A DNA stretch of 64,000 nt from Tupaia tana (lineage: Eukaryota > Chordata > Mammalia > Scandentia > Tupaiidae): positions 35,176,082-35,240,081 of the forward strand of contig JAKSZU010000009.1 in assembly GCA_026018925.1 (NCBI GenBank), read 5' to 3'. Made by a program: the position numbers and the translations under genes. The number at the start of each line of letters is the position of its first letter. The stretch's first letter is position 1. Below are positions 1-11,315 of the stretch, in pieces. The notes under the pieces were generated by a model. The model searched no databases. It saw only the letters and a program-made list of their open reading frames with translations, and had not been told where the DNA came from.

Positions 1-203
1 AGTTTGAGTCCCAAACCCAGTGGCTTGAAAATTACACCAAGCAAGTGTGCATGTATGCCCAAAATCCCAGGAGGAGAATGAAGAAGGGATTGTGGCATGG
101 CCATCCTCTCTGAAGCATGATTTTTCACTTTCCCTCTCTCTGCTGTCTCTATCTGGTAAATCCATGTGCCCTCTGGCAAAAAAAAAAGGAAAAAAAAGAT
201 TTA
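1..203 (+). mobile_element. SINE L form, cut by left edge
   Basis: Starts inside the tRNA-like head at the B box (GTTTGAGTCCC) and runs through the GGAGAATG motif, the C/T-rich tract and the CCCTCTGGCAAAA end to an A-rich tail. The 5' head lies outside the window. The tail passes directly into an AT microsatellite. Confidence 0.85.
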
Positions 204-204
204 A

Positions 205-206
<2 letters not shown>

Positions 207-257
<51 letters not shown>

Positions 258-321
258 CACGCATATATATATATGTATATACAAACACATACACACACAC
301 ATATATATATGTATATATATA
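207..321. repeat. (AT)n / (AC)n microsatellite
   Basis: A long TA run with short CA interruptions, directly after the A-tail of the SINE at the left edge. It probably grew from that tail. Short TA-rich reading frames here are not genes. Confidence 0.95.
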
Positions 322-581
322 GGGAAACTGCAGCTAATTTTTGAAATCTTAGCTCCCATCCTCTGAGATATGACTTGATCTTATAAATCTCCCAACTACC
401 AACTTGCTGGGTCTGTTCTAGGTGAAATCATATACTACTCATCCTTTGAAATACTCTGTAGTCTAACAGAGACCAGGATGAAAAATTTCACAAGGCTTCC
501 CTAAAGTCTTGTTGAATCAATATGCTTTTTAAAATGAGGAACAGAAAGTCCCAACTCTATCGATAAGAAATAAGTTTTCTC

Positions 582-857
582 GGCACCAGCAGTTAGCATA
601 ATGGCTATGTTGCTGGACTCCCATGTAGTCAACCGTGGTTCAATTCCCGGACCCGGCGGCTTAAACTCACACTGGGCACGTGTGCATGCATGCCCAAGAT
701 CCCAAGAGGAGAATGGAGGAGTCGGGATTGCGGCGTGGCCATCCCCCTTGGGGGGGTGATTTCTTGCTTTCTATCTTCTTTCTGTCTCTCTCTTTCTGGT
801 GAGAGCACGCGCCTTATAGCAAAACCCTCTCCAAAAAAAAAAAAAAAAAAACCAGAA
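582..857 (+). mobile_element. SINE L form with 17-bp TSD
   Basis: Full copy from GGCACCAGCAG to an A19 tail. It is flanked by a perfect direct repeat, AAGAAATAAGTTTTCTC, at 565-581 and 858-874. The B box reads GGTTCAATTCC, one base off the Pol III consensus. Confidence 0.95.
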
Positions 858-874
858 AAGAAATAAGTTTTCTC

Positions 875-1384
875 ACAGAACTGTGAAGTCTTCTTGGAGG
901 TAAAGGGGGCCCCAGGCATGTATAATTAGCTCAGTGTCATTACATATCAGAGCTTTTTTTTTTTTTATTTACACATTTGCAACAACATTACATACATTGT
1001 GTTTTGCCAGTAGACTCTCTAGTTCACACTCAGAGAGAGAGAATATCTTTCCCTCATCCATGGAATTTAAATCCTTTTTCAGTCTGATGGAGTCATAACA
1101 TATGACTGCCCTTGGGCCAGTTGCTAGGGAAATGCCTTGCATGGATTGACTTAGACTAATTATCTGATATGAAATTGTTGTTGTGGAATTAACCATAATA
1201 CCCTTCTCACTCAGGAAGAACAAAAGGAAAACACTCAGGGAACAAAATTTAGCTAATTGGATTTAGTTGGTTCGGTTTGCCCATAATCCGTTTTACTTTT
1301 CCTTGATTCGTATTTTTCAAGGTTCAGGTCATAACTTACTAGTACAGAGGTTGTTTATTGAAGTCTGGGTCAAAATTTATTAGT
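875..1384. other. No gene recognised
   Basis: AT-rich sequence with a T16 run near 954-966. The minus-strand frame at 969-1223 has no recognisable domain. I see no repeat I can name. Confidence 0.5.
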
Positions 1385-1560
1385 ACAGAGGTTCTCTAAA
1401 TGTAGTTCCAGGCACCCTGGTGTCTCTGAGATCCTTTTAGGCGTTCACAAGATCAAAACCTTTTTCATCAGAATACTAAGACATCATTTGCCTGTTGCAC
1501 TCTCATTCCCCACCATTGTACAGTAGAGTTTTCCAGAGCCTGAAGAATGCATGATGATAT
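1385..1560. mobile_element. Old interspersed repeat, perhaps hAT DNA element
   Basis: The stretch with GAGATCCTTTTAGG, TCATCAGAATACTAAGACAT and CATTTGCC resembles a widespread old mammalian repeat that I associate from memory with hAT-type DNA transposons. No terminal repeats are seen, so the class is tentative. Confidence 0.35.
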
Positions 1561-1689
1561 AATTTGTCAGTTGGGTAATGAAATATGAGTTAGTGAATTC
1601 TTGTGTTTTAAAGTAGTCTCATGTTTTTTATTTCTAATGCAATAAATAGATACAACCCAAAGGAACAAAACACATTTGATGTTCTCAAA

Positions 1690-1936
1690 CATTTTTTGTG
1701 TGTTTGTTTTTGCCTTCGGGTGCATGTGCTTGCTGGAGAGAGACAGAGGGACCATGAGAAATCACCCCACAAGTGGATCACCACACCACAATCCCTTCTC
1801 CTCTATTCTCCTCTCATGACCTTGGGCATGCATGCCACATGCCCACTGTGATTTTTAAGGTGCTGGGTCTGGCACTTGAACCATGGTAGACCATGTGGGA
1901 GTCCAGCATCTTAACCACCGGGCCACCTGCTGCCCC
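1690..1936 (-). mobile_element. SINE L form, diverged
   Basis: Antisense copy ending at the head complement ACCTGCTGCCCC. The body keeps GAGAAATCACCCC and CAATCCCTTCTCCTC. The B-box complement TTGAACC is degraded. No clear TSD, so this is an older copy. Confidence 0.85.
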
Positions 1937-2033
1937 ACCAAATTTTTTTAATGTGAAGAAGCCTTAAGACCAAGAAGTTTGAGGATAGCTGGTGTTAGTT
2001 TAAAATCAATTTTAGTGTATCATAAGCAATACA

Positions 2034-2105
2034 TTGGGCTGTCAGAAAAGTCATGATGCATCTTTCCATAGAAAAATATGTCATAATTTTTCTGATGGCC
2101 CAATA
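2034..2105. mobile_element. Mariner-like hairpin MITE 1
   Basis: A 72-bp near-palindrome. The left arm TTGGGCTGTCAGAAAAGTCA pairs with the right arm, which ends TTTTTCTGATGGCCCAATA. It carries the shared core TGATGCAT and GAAAAATATGTCAT. It has no coding capacity. Confidence 0.8.
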
Positions 2106-2204
2106 TTTACAAAAATGGTATAAAAATAGTGTACTATACATCATAATTTTAAGAATTTTGTGACTTTTTTCTTTTGATTATATATGGGTGAGCCCTCCCC
2201 CCTT

Positions 2205-2590
2205 TTTAAAATGGTTTGACTTTATGATTTTTCAACTTTGTGATGGTATAGTGATACACATTCAATAGAAACCATACTTGGAGTACCAATACAAGCATTC
2301 TATTCTTCAATTTCAGTACAGAATTCAATAAATTACCTGAGATATCTAACACTTTATCATAAACTAGGCTTTGTGTTAGATGATTTTGCCCAAGGTTAGA
2401 ATAAGTGTAATTTTGCCAATCTAGGCTAAGGTTAAGTGTTCTAGATACATTTGAGTTAGGCTAGGCTAAGCTAAACTTTGATATTTGATAAGTTAGGTGC
2501 ACTAAATGTATTTTTGGCTTATGATGTTTTCAAGTTATGATGAGTTTATCAGGATGTAACTCCATGCTAAGTCGAGGAGCATCTGTATTT
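2205..2590 (-). mobile_element. Tigger-like DNA transposon remnant
   Basis: Ends in GTCGAGGAGCATCTGTA and contains GTTAGGCTAGGCTAAGCTAA and TTATGATGTTTTCAAGTTATG, an arrangement I know from the TcMar-Tigger class. The left end repeats the motif as GGTTTGACTTTATGATTTTTC. It is non-autonomous and decayed. The subfamily is not assigned. Confidence 0.65.
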
Positions 2591-2606
2591 GCCATATGTG
2601 TTTGTT

Positions 2607-2671
2607 TATATATGTGCATATATAAATTTGCATATATATACACACTTTATATATATGTATATATATATATA
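2607..2671. repeat. TA/TG-rich simple repeat
   Basis: Imperfect TATATG repeats immediately before MITE 2. The TA-rich site fits the TA target preference of mariner elements. Confidence 0.8.
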
Positions 2672-2741
2672 GAAAGTCATGATGCATTTTTGCATAGAAA
2701 AACAGAAAAATATGTCATGACTTTACCAATGACCTTATACA
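2665..2741. mobile_element. Mariner-like hairpin MITE 2
   Basis: Contains GAAAGTCATGATGCATTTTT, then GCATAGAAAAACAGAAAAATA, then GTCATGACTTTACCAATGACC. The outer left arm is eroded into the TA repeat. It carries the extra ACAGAAAA spacer also present in MITE 6. Confidence 0.7.
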
Positions 2742-2810
2742 TATACATTTATATAGACAAACACATATACAAATTTATATTTATATATATTCTTATGTAT
2801 ACACATATTC

Positions 2811-3065
2811 TTTTTTTAGAGGTTTTTGCCTTAGGATGCATGTGCTCACTGGAGAGAGAGACAGAGACAGTGAGATGGAAAGTGAGAAATCACTCCTCCG
2901 AGAGGTGGTCATGCCACAATCCTTTCTCCTCCACTCTCCTCCTGAGATCTTGGGCACACATGCATACATGCTCTGTGTGAGTTTCAAGCCACTGAGTCTG
3001 GGACTTGAACCGTAGTTGGCCATATGGGAGTCCAGTGACATAGCTTCTATGCCATCTGCTGGCCC
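2811..3065 (-). mobile_element. SINE L form
   Basis: Antisense copy from TTTTTTAGAGGTTTTTGCC to ATCTGCTGGCCC. Imperfect flanks ACACATATTC and ACATATATTC may be the TSD. Its palindrome is decayed to CTCCTCCGAGAGG. Confidence 0.85.
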
Positions 3066-4154
3066 TACATATATTCTTATTCACATACATATATGACCTA
3101 TATGTATATAATACAAAATCAAGAAAAATTTGAAAAAATAATATACAAATATACTTGGTTGCAATGTAAATAAAATATATTTTAGAGTAGAATCTGATCA
3201 AAAATTGTGGAAATCACTGCTCACCAATAACTGACCATACTCCATGTAACAAAAGCTTTCTTTCCACCACCACCCAGGAGCTCAGTCAAGCCTCCTGGAT
3301 TATTTAAAGCCCTGATACCAAAGCAAGGTGTAGAAAGCTATATAAACTATGGTCTGATTTCTCAGTTCTTGTGCTGTATCTGAAAACCTATTTCCTCAGT
3401 AAAGCCCCAGGGAGCCACAAATACCTATAGAGTCCCTCCTAGCCTTGTAGTAATTTGCATTATAACCACATTAGAAGAGAACACATAACTCCAAATTCTG
3501 GTAGGAGAGTTTTCGATTCTTTATACAAATCTCTTAATTAAGGCATTTCCCGAAGGAAACACTTGTTCTAATACTCATTAATATGGAATGAGAAAAGGGC
3601 CTGACTATAAGCCAGGGAAACCAAACTCCAACCAGCTTTAGACTAAGAAGACCAGTAGTGGAACATCTCACAAAACCATAGAAAGACCAGAACTGCAGAT
3701 CACAGAAGCACAAGAAAAACTGGAGGAAGAAATTCAAATGCTGACAGCATTTTGTGACTCTCTTTTTCTCAGAGGGTCAGATTCACTGCCTTCTTCTAAA
3801 GATCAGTTTTCATGACATGGCAGAGACTACAACAGGGAGCTCCCCAAACTTCCAACTTTCCCCATCAAAGAAGAAATGCCACCCACTCCTTGTTGTCAGG
3901 TAAGAGCATCTTGGGAATCGCAGTAATTGAACGGGTTTAGAACAGGTACTTCAGATATTTACCTTTGGATTGATGAGCAAGAGCCCTTGTAAAGGACCTC
4001 AGAGCACTGCTATCAAGGCTGGTGACTCAATCCCTATGAAGGATACTTTCCCAGTGAACAGAGAAAATATTTTGAGCTAAGTTGTCTGCCAAAGTGATAT
4101 CTACAATGGCAAGGTCAAACCGTACAATTACTCCCACTGATATCCCAAGGAAAA
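3066..4154. other. No gene recognised
   Basis: About 1.1 kb with no repeat or gene that I can name. The minus-strand frame at 3534-3737 has no recognisable domain. It may hold old repeats too diverged to see by eye. Confidence 0.5.
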
Positions 4155-4398
4155 TGGGCTTGATCTAGGTGGCACAGTCTGTAGGGTACTAGATTGCAGT
4201 TCTGAAAGCTGCATAGCTGACTGGGGTTTGGATCCCTGACCCAATCAACTTGAAACACACTAGATGTACACACACTCAAGATCCTGTTGAGTTGGAAGGT
4301 TGAAGGGAAAAGGATTCATCATACACAGACTCTTGACAGGGTGATTCTCTGTCTCATTTGTGCATGTGTTCTCTCTCACAATAAAATAAACAAATGAG
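4155..4398 (+). mobile_element. Old tRNA-derived SINE (C form)
   Basis: Tract GGTGGCACAGTCTGTAGGG is followed by the degenerate B box GGGTTTGGATCCCTGACCC. The 3' part has CTCTGTCTCATTTGTGCATG and an AATAAAATAAAC tail. It is much more diverged than the L copies. Confidence 0.65.
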
Positions 4399-4404
4399 TT
4401 TTTC

Positions 4405-4690
4405 AATCCAGAGGAGTTTTTGTGTGGGCATTTGTTTTCCTTTCTATTGCATATATACCTAGGAGTGATTTGGCTGGGTCATGTGATAACTCTATTTTTT
4501 TGAGGTATTGACAAATTGTTTTATTGGAGTTAATTTTTATTTCTAAAATGCTGGCAGAGTCTGTCACATGAACTGATTCCTACTCAAAGGTTAGAGAGTG
4601 TTTTACCATTTGCAACCTTACACCTCACCAATGGTCACATATATAGACTCCAGACCGTGTTCAGAAGGCATGGATATGGGTAAGAGGGGA
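4405..4690 (-). mobile_element. L1 fragment (old L1M/L1ME type)
   Basis: The motifs TTTTTGTGTGGGCATTTG, ATATATACCTAGGAGTG and GCTGGGTCATGTGATAACTC are the antisense of the 3' part of L1 ORF2. A decayed fragment with no open frame. Confidence 0.75.
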
Positions 4691-5846
4691 AGGTAGTCAG
4701 AGAGGGAGAAATCACACTGTTGCATCTTATTGCACATTAGCTTCATGTATCCTGTTTTTGCCCAGGTAGAGAAGCAAATGCAAAATTACAAAATCTGGCA
4801 GAATCTGAGCTAGCATCTCAAAGTGTTTGTTTTGGACTCTATTTAAAGAGGAAAGCCCCCAAACACTTAAACACAACAAATGTGCCATGACGTTATTGTA
4901 GCAAATCTTAGGAACAAGGCTCAATCTGCAATATATTTGGGAATGTGGCAGCAGGACCTCCGAACACATTTGAAATATTTTAGCCTTAACCATTTATCTT
5001 CTTGCTTTACGGCAGGAAAGAAGAAGCAGAGGAATGGTGTTGCAAAAGGAGTTTGTGACCACCATTAGACAGAAAATCCCAGACTTAGAGCTGTGTCCAC
5101 AGGAAAAGTTAGAGTGAGTGGTGGTTAGGGCACTCAGAGACAGGAAGAGGTGCCCTGGAGACTGTAAGAGCTCATAAAGACTGGGACATCTGTGATCTTA
5201 CTTTTATTTGGTGCCACCTTTCTGTCCCTGTATTAGAAGATTGCCCACATTAAACAAAATCAGGCTTTGACACTCTTGTGTAAGTTAGATGATGAGATAT
5301 TATCTTGATAGAAGAATTGATGGTGTTGTGAGGAAGGTGTGGTTGCATTTGGAAGGCTTCTGGATACATGCACATAGGTCATAAGTCTCCACCAATTTGT
5401 GGTCTAGAATAGGAGTTTTGGGGCAACTGTTTCAGGACTGAAAGGTTTCTGAGGACATGACAATGTCTAGTGGTGTGCTATTGGAGAGCATTCAGTAAAA
5501 CTAGTCCTGTGCAAAGGGCAGTGGAGGTCCAAACTGAGGATCCACAATTCTGGGATCTGAAGTCAATAAATCAGCAAGAAGAGTTGGCTCATGCACTCCG
5601 GCTATTGAGAGCACCCCAATTTGCTCTGTTCCTCTGTGTGCAAACTGTTCAGGACATGAGGCTTCTGAATTCCATGATGGCCTGGGCAAGTTTGGGAAGG
5701 TCAAGTTCAGAATGGAGCCAGGGAAGGGAGATTTTAGGTTAATGTGTCCTCTCACCCATTTAACAAAACTATCTCAATACTTAGGCCAGGATGAGACACA
5801 AATGCAAAATTACCAGAGACAGAAGCTGAACCAATGTTCAATTTTG
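4691..5846. other. No gene recognised
   Basis: About 1.2 kb of mixed sequence. The opposing frames at 5470-5742 (+) and 5501-5755 (-) overlap each other and neither shows a domain. AAATGCAAAATTAC occurs twice, near 4777 and 5800. Confidence 0.5.
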
Positions 5847-5849
5847 ATT

Positions 5850-6093
5850 TTTTTTTTAATTTGACGTAGGGTGTGTGGTCTTCCGAGATGAAAGGAAAGA
5901 GAGATAGAAAGAAATCATACCCTAGGGGGTATAGCCATGCTACAATCCCTTTTTCTCCATTCTCTTCTCAGGATTTTGGGTACACAAGCACACACGCCCA
6001 TTATATCTTCCAAACTGCTGAGTCCAGAATTTGAACTGCACAGTTGGCCATGTGGGATCCAACTGTTTTAACCAGCATGCCACTGGTTGGGTC
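5850..6093 (-). mobile_element. SINE L form, diverged
   Basis: Antisense copy with GAAATCATACCCTAGGGGGT and CATGCCACTGGTTGGGTC at its 5' end. Flanks TTGATTTTT and TTGAATTTTT are probably the TSD. Confidence 0.8.
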
Positions 6094-6420
6094 TACCATT
6101 GAATTTTTATTTCAAACTCAGTTGTATAAGCAAATCTACTACTTGAGAGCTGTTTACAAAGAATGAAGACTTACTTCACATTTTACTTTTAATATTGAAA
6201 AGTTTAATGGACTAAGTAGAGAGAATATGATAATGAACACCTTATACCCATTATTTGAATGTAATAATTATAAACAATTTTTCATATTTAGCCTAATTTT
6301 TAAAAGCATTTAAAATTATGCACAATATGACATTTATCCCTTAAATACTTCAGTGTTTATATTTAAAGCTAGAGAACTTTCTCTTCTTAAAACCAGTGCT
6401 ATCATCCTGTGTAACAAAAT
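6094..6420. other. AT-rich, nothing recognised
   Basis: Strongly AT-rich spacer between two SINEs. No repeat or gene is visible. Confidence 0.5.
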
Positions 6421-6429
6421 TCATAATTC

Positions 6430-6695
6430 TTGTGGATGGTGGTGCAGGGATAATACATGATGCTCTGTAGGGCTGACCCATGTGGGGTTTTCATCTGGAG
6501 ACATGAAATCACATTTGCGATTTTCATCTGGAGACATCCTTGAGTACACAGGGCATATGCATGCCTGTCATCTGGGGCTTGCTGAAGCTAGGTGTGGATT
6601 GTGGAATCAAGATTCTGTTGGGAGTGCTGTCTCTGCTTCTCTTTCTCTCTGCCTCTGACACTCACAGAATAAGTAAATAAATAAACTTAAAAAAA
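6430..6695 (+). mobile_element. SINE C form with TSD
   Basis: Contains GATGCTCTGTAGGGCTGACC, CTGGAGACATCCTTGAGTAC, a C/T tract and an AAGTAAATAAATAAAC tail. The TSD TCATAATTC is perfect at 6421-6429 and 6696-6704. An internal repeat of TTTTCATCTGGAGACAT occurs twice. Confidence 0.85.
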
Positions 6696-6744
6696 TCATA
6701 ATTCGTTATTCAGAACACAATTAAGTACCGAATAAATATTTATT

Positions 6745-6862
6745 TTAAAATATTTATTTATTTATCTATTTATTTGTTATGATTTTCAAGCCACGGGCTC
6801 TGATACCTGAATTGTGGTTCGCCATGTGGGAATCAAGCACCTTAGCCACCTGCTGGACCCCA
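6745..6862 (-). mobile_element. SINE S form, head fragment
   Basis: Antisense tRNA-like head (complement GTGGTTCGCCATGTGGG, then CACCTGCTGGACCCC) with an ATTT-rich tail. Most of the S body is missing. Confidence 0.7.
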
Positions 6863-6924
6863 CTATATATTCGAATGTCCTGTTGTTCCCTAACTATCTC
6901 ATGGTCCTTCATTTGGGCCAAAGG

Positions 6925-7131
6925 GGGCTGGCAGGTGGTGTGGTGGTTAAGGGCACTGGACTCCCACATGACCAACTGCAGTTTGAGGCCTGGACCTAGC
7001 AGCTTGCTTTCTCAATTTCCCCTCTCTTTCTCTCTTTCACTCAGTCCCTCTCTGGTCAAATTAAAATAAATAAATAAATAAATAAATAAATTCTTTTAAA
7101 AATAAATAAATTAAAAAAAGAAAAAAAGAAA
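6925..7131 (+). mobile_element. SINE S form with AAAT tail
   Basis: Head GGCTGGCAGGTGGTGTGGTG passes directly to CTTGCTTTCTC and ends CTCTGGTCAAATT. An (AAAT)n tail follows and passes into an A/G-rich stretch. A good example of the S structure. Confidence 0.85.
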
Positions 7132-8340
7132 GACAAGGGCTTTGTGTCCCAAGAGCACAAATCTGGAATACTTGCTAGTGAGACCATAGGAAAGGCGGGC
7201 ACCATCTGGGTATACTTTCCCAACCAAGTTTCTAAACATGCTTGGCCTATGGACAAGGGAGGGCTTGCCCCAGTGCAATGGCTAAAAACGACTAATTATC
7301 ACAGTAAGTAAAAATGTTTCCAAAAATAGAACTTTATCAGGGATCCAGGATAGTAATGTATTTTCAAATATCCCAGAAGCAAGGCCAGAAGCCTGAGAAG
7401 CATGCCTGGGACACCGGTGGATGCAAAATGGAACAAAAGTGAGCTTTCATGTTTCTTATATAGAGTAAACTTTGGTTAAAAAATTATAAACTATTGTACA
7501 AAACTACTGTAACAAAACAAACTATTGAAACAAACCTCCAAATGATAATGGATCAGAAAAACACATGTTTGTTTCTTGCCCGCATAACAGTCAAACTCAG
7601 TGTTTTAGGTCTGAGGGTAGCTCTCTTCCATTCAGGAACCAAGTCTTCCATGTATAGCTCCCTAAACAGCCGTAACAGTCTCCACCCCAGTGAGCAAGAA
7701 TGGGGGAGGAAAGAATAATTGAAGATCAAGTGGAAGGATGTGTGGGCTATATCTGGATGTGGTATACATAACTTCCCACATTGGGAGACTAAGAAATGTA
7801 GCCTAAGATTGGACTCTAAAGAAAGAGGGAAGAGCTGTGGTGAAGCACTTGCAGATTCTGCCATAGTGAAAGAGCCTCATCCCTTTTGATTTAAGAGACA
7901 AAATGTTCCCAAGGAATGGGCAGAATCTCATACAGGGTTTGTGAGTAAAAGAGATATCATGGGGTATAAGATTTTGAAGTCAGAGGGGGTACAAGAATGG
8001 ACTGCTTTTGCCCCTATCAATGGTCTTCTGTAACTTTAGGTCTGGGTAGTAGGTACAAGAAAACTTCATTCTTACCACTCAATCCTGGGTAAGTTCCTAA
8101 AGTATATAAGCATAAGCATAGTGCCAGGGTGTAGAAAGTCAGAGACCTATAGGCTGTGGTCTAGCTAGCAACTTGAACTGTGAGTCTCTTGTGTCAAGTG
8201 TATAATCAAGAGCAAAATAAAGGGAGAAACTGAGTCAAAATACAGGTAAAAACTGAGATCTCTGAAGTGTGGTTTCATTCTTTTTTTAAGTGAAAACTCA
8301 AAACCTATAGCTGCACACAAAAGATAATACAGATAAAAAA
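7132..8340. other. No gene recognised
   Basis: About 1.2 kb without a nameable repeat. Overlapping opposite-strand frames at 7494-7718 (+) and 7553-7864 (-) show no domains. Confidence 0.5.
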
Positions 8341-8602
8341 AATTTTTTTGGAGAGTTTTTTTTTGCTATAGGGCACATACGCATGCCAGAAAGACAGAGA
8401 GAGACAGAGAGACAGAAAGCGAGAAATCACCCCCAGGGGGGATGGCCACACCGCAATCCCTTCTCTTCCGTTCTCCTCTCAGGATCTTGGGCATGCACGC
8501 ACACGCGCCCGGCATGAGTTTAAGCCACCGGGTCTGGGACTCCAACCGCAGTCGACAACATGGGAGTCCAGCGACATAGCCATTACACCAACGGCTGGTC
8601 CC
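8341..8602 (-). mobile_element. SINE L form
   Basis: Antisense, close to consensus: TTGCTATAGGGCACATACGC, CACCCCCAGGGGGGATGG, GGATCTTGGGCATGCACGC and AACGGCTGGTCCC. Flanks near ATACAGATAAA and GTATAGATAAA look like an imperfect TSD. Confidence 0.93.
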
Positions 8603-8813
8603 AGTATAGATAAATATTTATAAGTTATTGAAACAGGGTATAGATCTTGTGGAGCACAGTCTTAAAGGCTTTTTTTGTTTGTTTTTATCACTATTGCAGA
8701 GGAAATCCCTGGACCACAAGAATGGCTGAGGGAACACAGAAAAATACCCAAGAAATAGGCTTTGTGAATTATTTCTGTGAAACTCTTGGGGTTCAGTGAC
8801 ATAATCACATTTT

Positions 8814-9046
8814 TAAGGTTTTTGCCATAGGGAGTATGTGCTTGCCAGAGAGACAGTGAGAGGGAAAGTGAGAAATCACTCTTCGGGAGGGATGGCCATA
8901 CTAAAATCCCTTCTCTATTCTCCTTTTGGGATTTGGGCATTAACACACATGCACCTGTGCTTTTCAAGCTACCTGGTCTGGGAGTCGAACTACTGTTGGC
9001 CATGTGGGAGTCCAGCACCTTAACCACATTGCCACCTGCTGGCCCC
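8814..9046 (-). mobile_element. SINE L form
   Basis: Antisense copy with a G-type head (GCCACCTGCTGGCCCC) and the body motif GAGAAATCACTCTTCGGGAGG. First of three SINEs lying almost end to end. Confidence 0.88.
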
Positions 9047-9074
9047 TTTTTTTGTTGGTGTTAAAGAATTATTT

Positions 9075-9254
9075 TATTGAACTTTATTTTATTTATTTAT
9101 TTACTTATTTATTTTAATTTGACCAGAGAGTGACAGACTGAGAAAGAGAGAGGGAAAGCGAGAAAGCAAGCCAAGCCGCCAGGTCTGGGACTCAAACCAT
9201 GGTTAGTCATGTGGGAGTTCAGCACCCTTAACCACCATGCCACCTGCCGGCCCC
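9075..9254 (-). mobile_element. SINE S form
   Basis: TTTATTTATTTACTTATTT tail, AATTTGACCAGAGAG, GAGAAAGCAAG, then the head complement ending CACCTGCCGGCCCC. Sits between an L and a C copy. Confidence 0.9.
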
Positions 9255-9256
9255 TT

Positions 9257-9485
9257 ATTTTTAAAATTTATTCATTTACTTCTTCCATGAGCGAGAGAGA
9301 CAGAGAGATACAGAGAATTCACCCCAACAGGGTCCCAATACTGTAATCCAACCCCAGCCAGCTCCAGATCATGGTCATGTATGTGCCCAACATCCTGAAG
9401 GAGGTCTCCAGACACAAATTCAGATGCCTGTCACGTGGGTTGACCTCACAGAGTGCCATGTTTTATTGTTGTGGCTTGGTCCAGC
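9257..9485 (-). mobile_element. SINE C form
   Basis: Antisense with AAATTTATTCATTTACTTC, CACCCCAACAGGGTCCC, GATCATGGTCATG and GGTCTCCAGACACAAATTC. Third member of the tight cluster. Confidence 0.75.
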
Positions 9486-9490
9486 CCAGG

Positions 9491-9794
9491 AAACTTCAGG
9501 TCTTATATGGCTGAGGAGGCTAGCTGCCTCCACTGACCCTTTTCTTTCACCAACACCACCACACTGGGAACAATAGCTTTGACTGCTTCTCTAGGCTTCT
9601 TTAACCACTCAAGGCAGAAAAACTATTCAATCTCCTAGCAACACAAAAAGGAATGGTGGGATTCATTTGACATCATCCCTATAAGGGTATACCCACCAGA
9701 TCTGAAATAATATAAAGAGAATGGAAGAGATGCCTTTTTTGGTGAGAGTGAAAAAAAAAAAACATATACCTTATAACGGTGAATAATCCTCTGT
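9491..9794. other. No gene recognised
   Basis: Unassigned sequence before the first homologous segment. Short minus-strand frames near 9635-9861 cross an A12 run and are not convincing. Confidence 0.45.
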
Positions 9795-9965
9795 TGGTAG
9801 CTGGAATAAGCACCTGGCATGCATTACACAGTCTTAGATATTTCCCCACTGACAGCTGCACATTCAGTAGCCTTAAATGTTTTAATAAGGGCCTGCTGCT
9901 CCTTGACCTTAAGTCTAGCTCATGGGCCCTGTAGCTGCCTTCTCAAGGGGCCTTCTGTTTGTCAG
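9795..9965. repeat. Homologous segment A of a dispersed pair
   Basis: Shares AGCACCTGGCATGCATTAC, TTAGATATTTCC, TGACAGCTGCACATTC and CTTGACCTTAAGTCT with 11835-11990 in the same orientation and order. Either an unnamed old repeat family or the two ends of one degraded element. Confidence 0.6.
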
Positions 9966-10192
9966 CTGTTCCTTTATGGAAACCAGTGTCATGGCCAACT
10001 CATTTCCTTGAGCCTCTGTCCCACTTGTCCTTTGGGTTAAATATGTTACTAATTTTCTTTTCACCTATCGATCCCCCAGACCTGCGCTGATCTCCTTTTG
10101 TTAATCTGCTTTTCATCCTAATAGCTTTCCTGGGGAACCACATGACAGCAATAAAGTCCTAAGAAACAAAACCAATCTCCACTCTAAGTCAC

Positions 10193-10216
10193 GGGGGCGG
10201 GGGCAGGGGGGGGTGC
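10193..10216 (+). other. G-quadruplex-prone G tract
   Basis: Runs of five, five and eight G separated by C and CA, enough for four G runs on the plus strand. An isolated G-rich spot in an AT-rich region. Confidence 0.7.
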
Positions 10217-11054
10217 TGCATGTGGTTTGCCTTCAGGCATTTAAAAATTAATTTACTAGATTAATTTTTCTTGGTAGGCTTTTCCTTCCTCTAGCACTAC
10301 CTGGAGTCATGTGGTCACCGAGGGTGAAACCTCTGTAACCAAACTACCTGTGCTACACTCTTAACGATACCACACTGCTGCCCCAGGTCCAGCTGACTGA
10401 CTCTCCTCTAGACAACTTGCTCAATTTTTGGAGGGAGGCCAGGGAAGCAAAAGGGGAGGCTTTTTTGGTGCTATTTGACTGAGAAGACCTACACCTGGGC
10501 TGCCTCCAGGTGCCACACCTGTGCTAAAGTTCAAGACCTCAGGTGCCTCTGTGGACTGAGAGAATGTGGAGACTCTTCTTAACCTTTCACATGGTATGCC
10601 TGTTTTTGATCCCAGTCCCCAAATTTGTGGTAATTCCTCATTGAGGATGAGTTGATTAACATCTTTTCATGACAGGGCCTGAGATAAACGCCTGTGCAGA
10701 AGGGGCTTGTCATTTAGAAGGCAGCAGGACTTCCACACGTGTCTTAAGGAAGCCCTTTCTTGTCTAGAGAGCAATGCAGAATGTGAGTGGCCCTTGACCA
10801 CTAGGCTGCACACTCTCAAGAGTGTGGAAGCGTCTGTTGTAAGCTCTGCATCACCATTAACTGCGGGAAGGGCAGCCCAGAGCTGCGCTGTAGGGGATGT
10901 GTTCCTCAAACGTCTGGGAACCCTACCTCTTTGACCAAGGAAGCTTACCTCTCCTATGGATTCTGTTAAGGGAACAAGAGGGAGACTTGATGTCCAATAG
11001 TTGTAGAAGAGGATGATCCTCAGGGAGAATACCCGCACCATGAGAAGGGATGAA
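10217..11054. other. No gene recognised; GC-richer block
   Basis: Less AT-rich than its surroundings. The 124-residue minus frame at 10667-11041 is matched by an open plus frame over the same bases and shows no domain, so I do not call it a gene. Confidence 0.4.
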
Positions 11055-11315
11055 TGTCATGCTAGGAGACCTAATCTTCTCTTTGTCTGTGGAGAAGACA
11101 AAGTGGTGTGGGTATGAAAACAAACCACAAATATACCAGGGGTTAGGCTGTCTGGGGCCAGGCTATCTGGGGCCAGGCTCTGCTCTCACCAGGCCAATGA
11201 TCTATATTTCTCCTTTTAAATTCCTTCTCCTTTAAAAGACTTCCTTGCTCAAATTCGCTCTCTTGGATGATGGTTCTTAATGAATTCAACGTGTTGTGTG
11301 TTTCTGTTCATGACA
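11055..11315 (+). mobile_element. Possible solo LTR
   Basis: Bounded by perfect inverted ends TGTCATG and CATGACA. Inside are a duplicated CTGGGGCCAGGCT unit and a TTTAAA-rich stretch followed by CAAATTCGCTCTC, as in some retroviral LTRs. No clear TSD. Strand and class are tentative. Confidence 0.35.

Noticed and set aside
2537..2980. 147-residue plus-strand frame
   Set aside because: Runs through a Tigger remnant end, TA repeats, a MITE and an antisense SINE; the tyrosine/isoleucine runs come from the TA repeat.
10667..11041. 124-residue minus-strand frame in a GC-richer block
   Set aside because: A plus-strand frame is open over the same bases and no domain is recognisable; open frames are more common in GC-rich DNA by chance.
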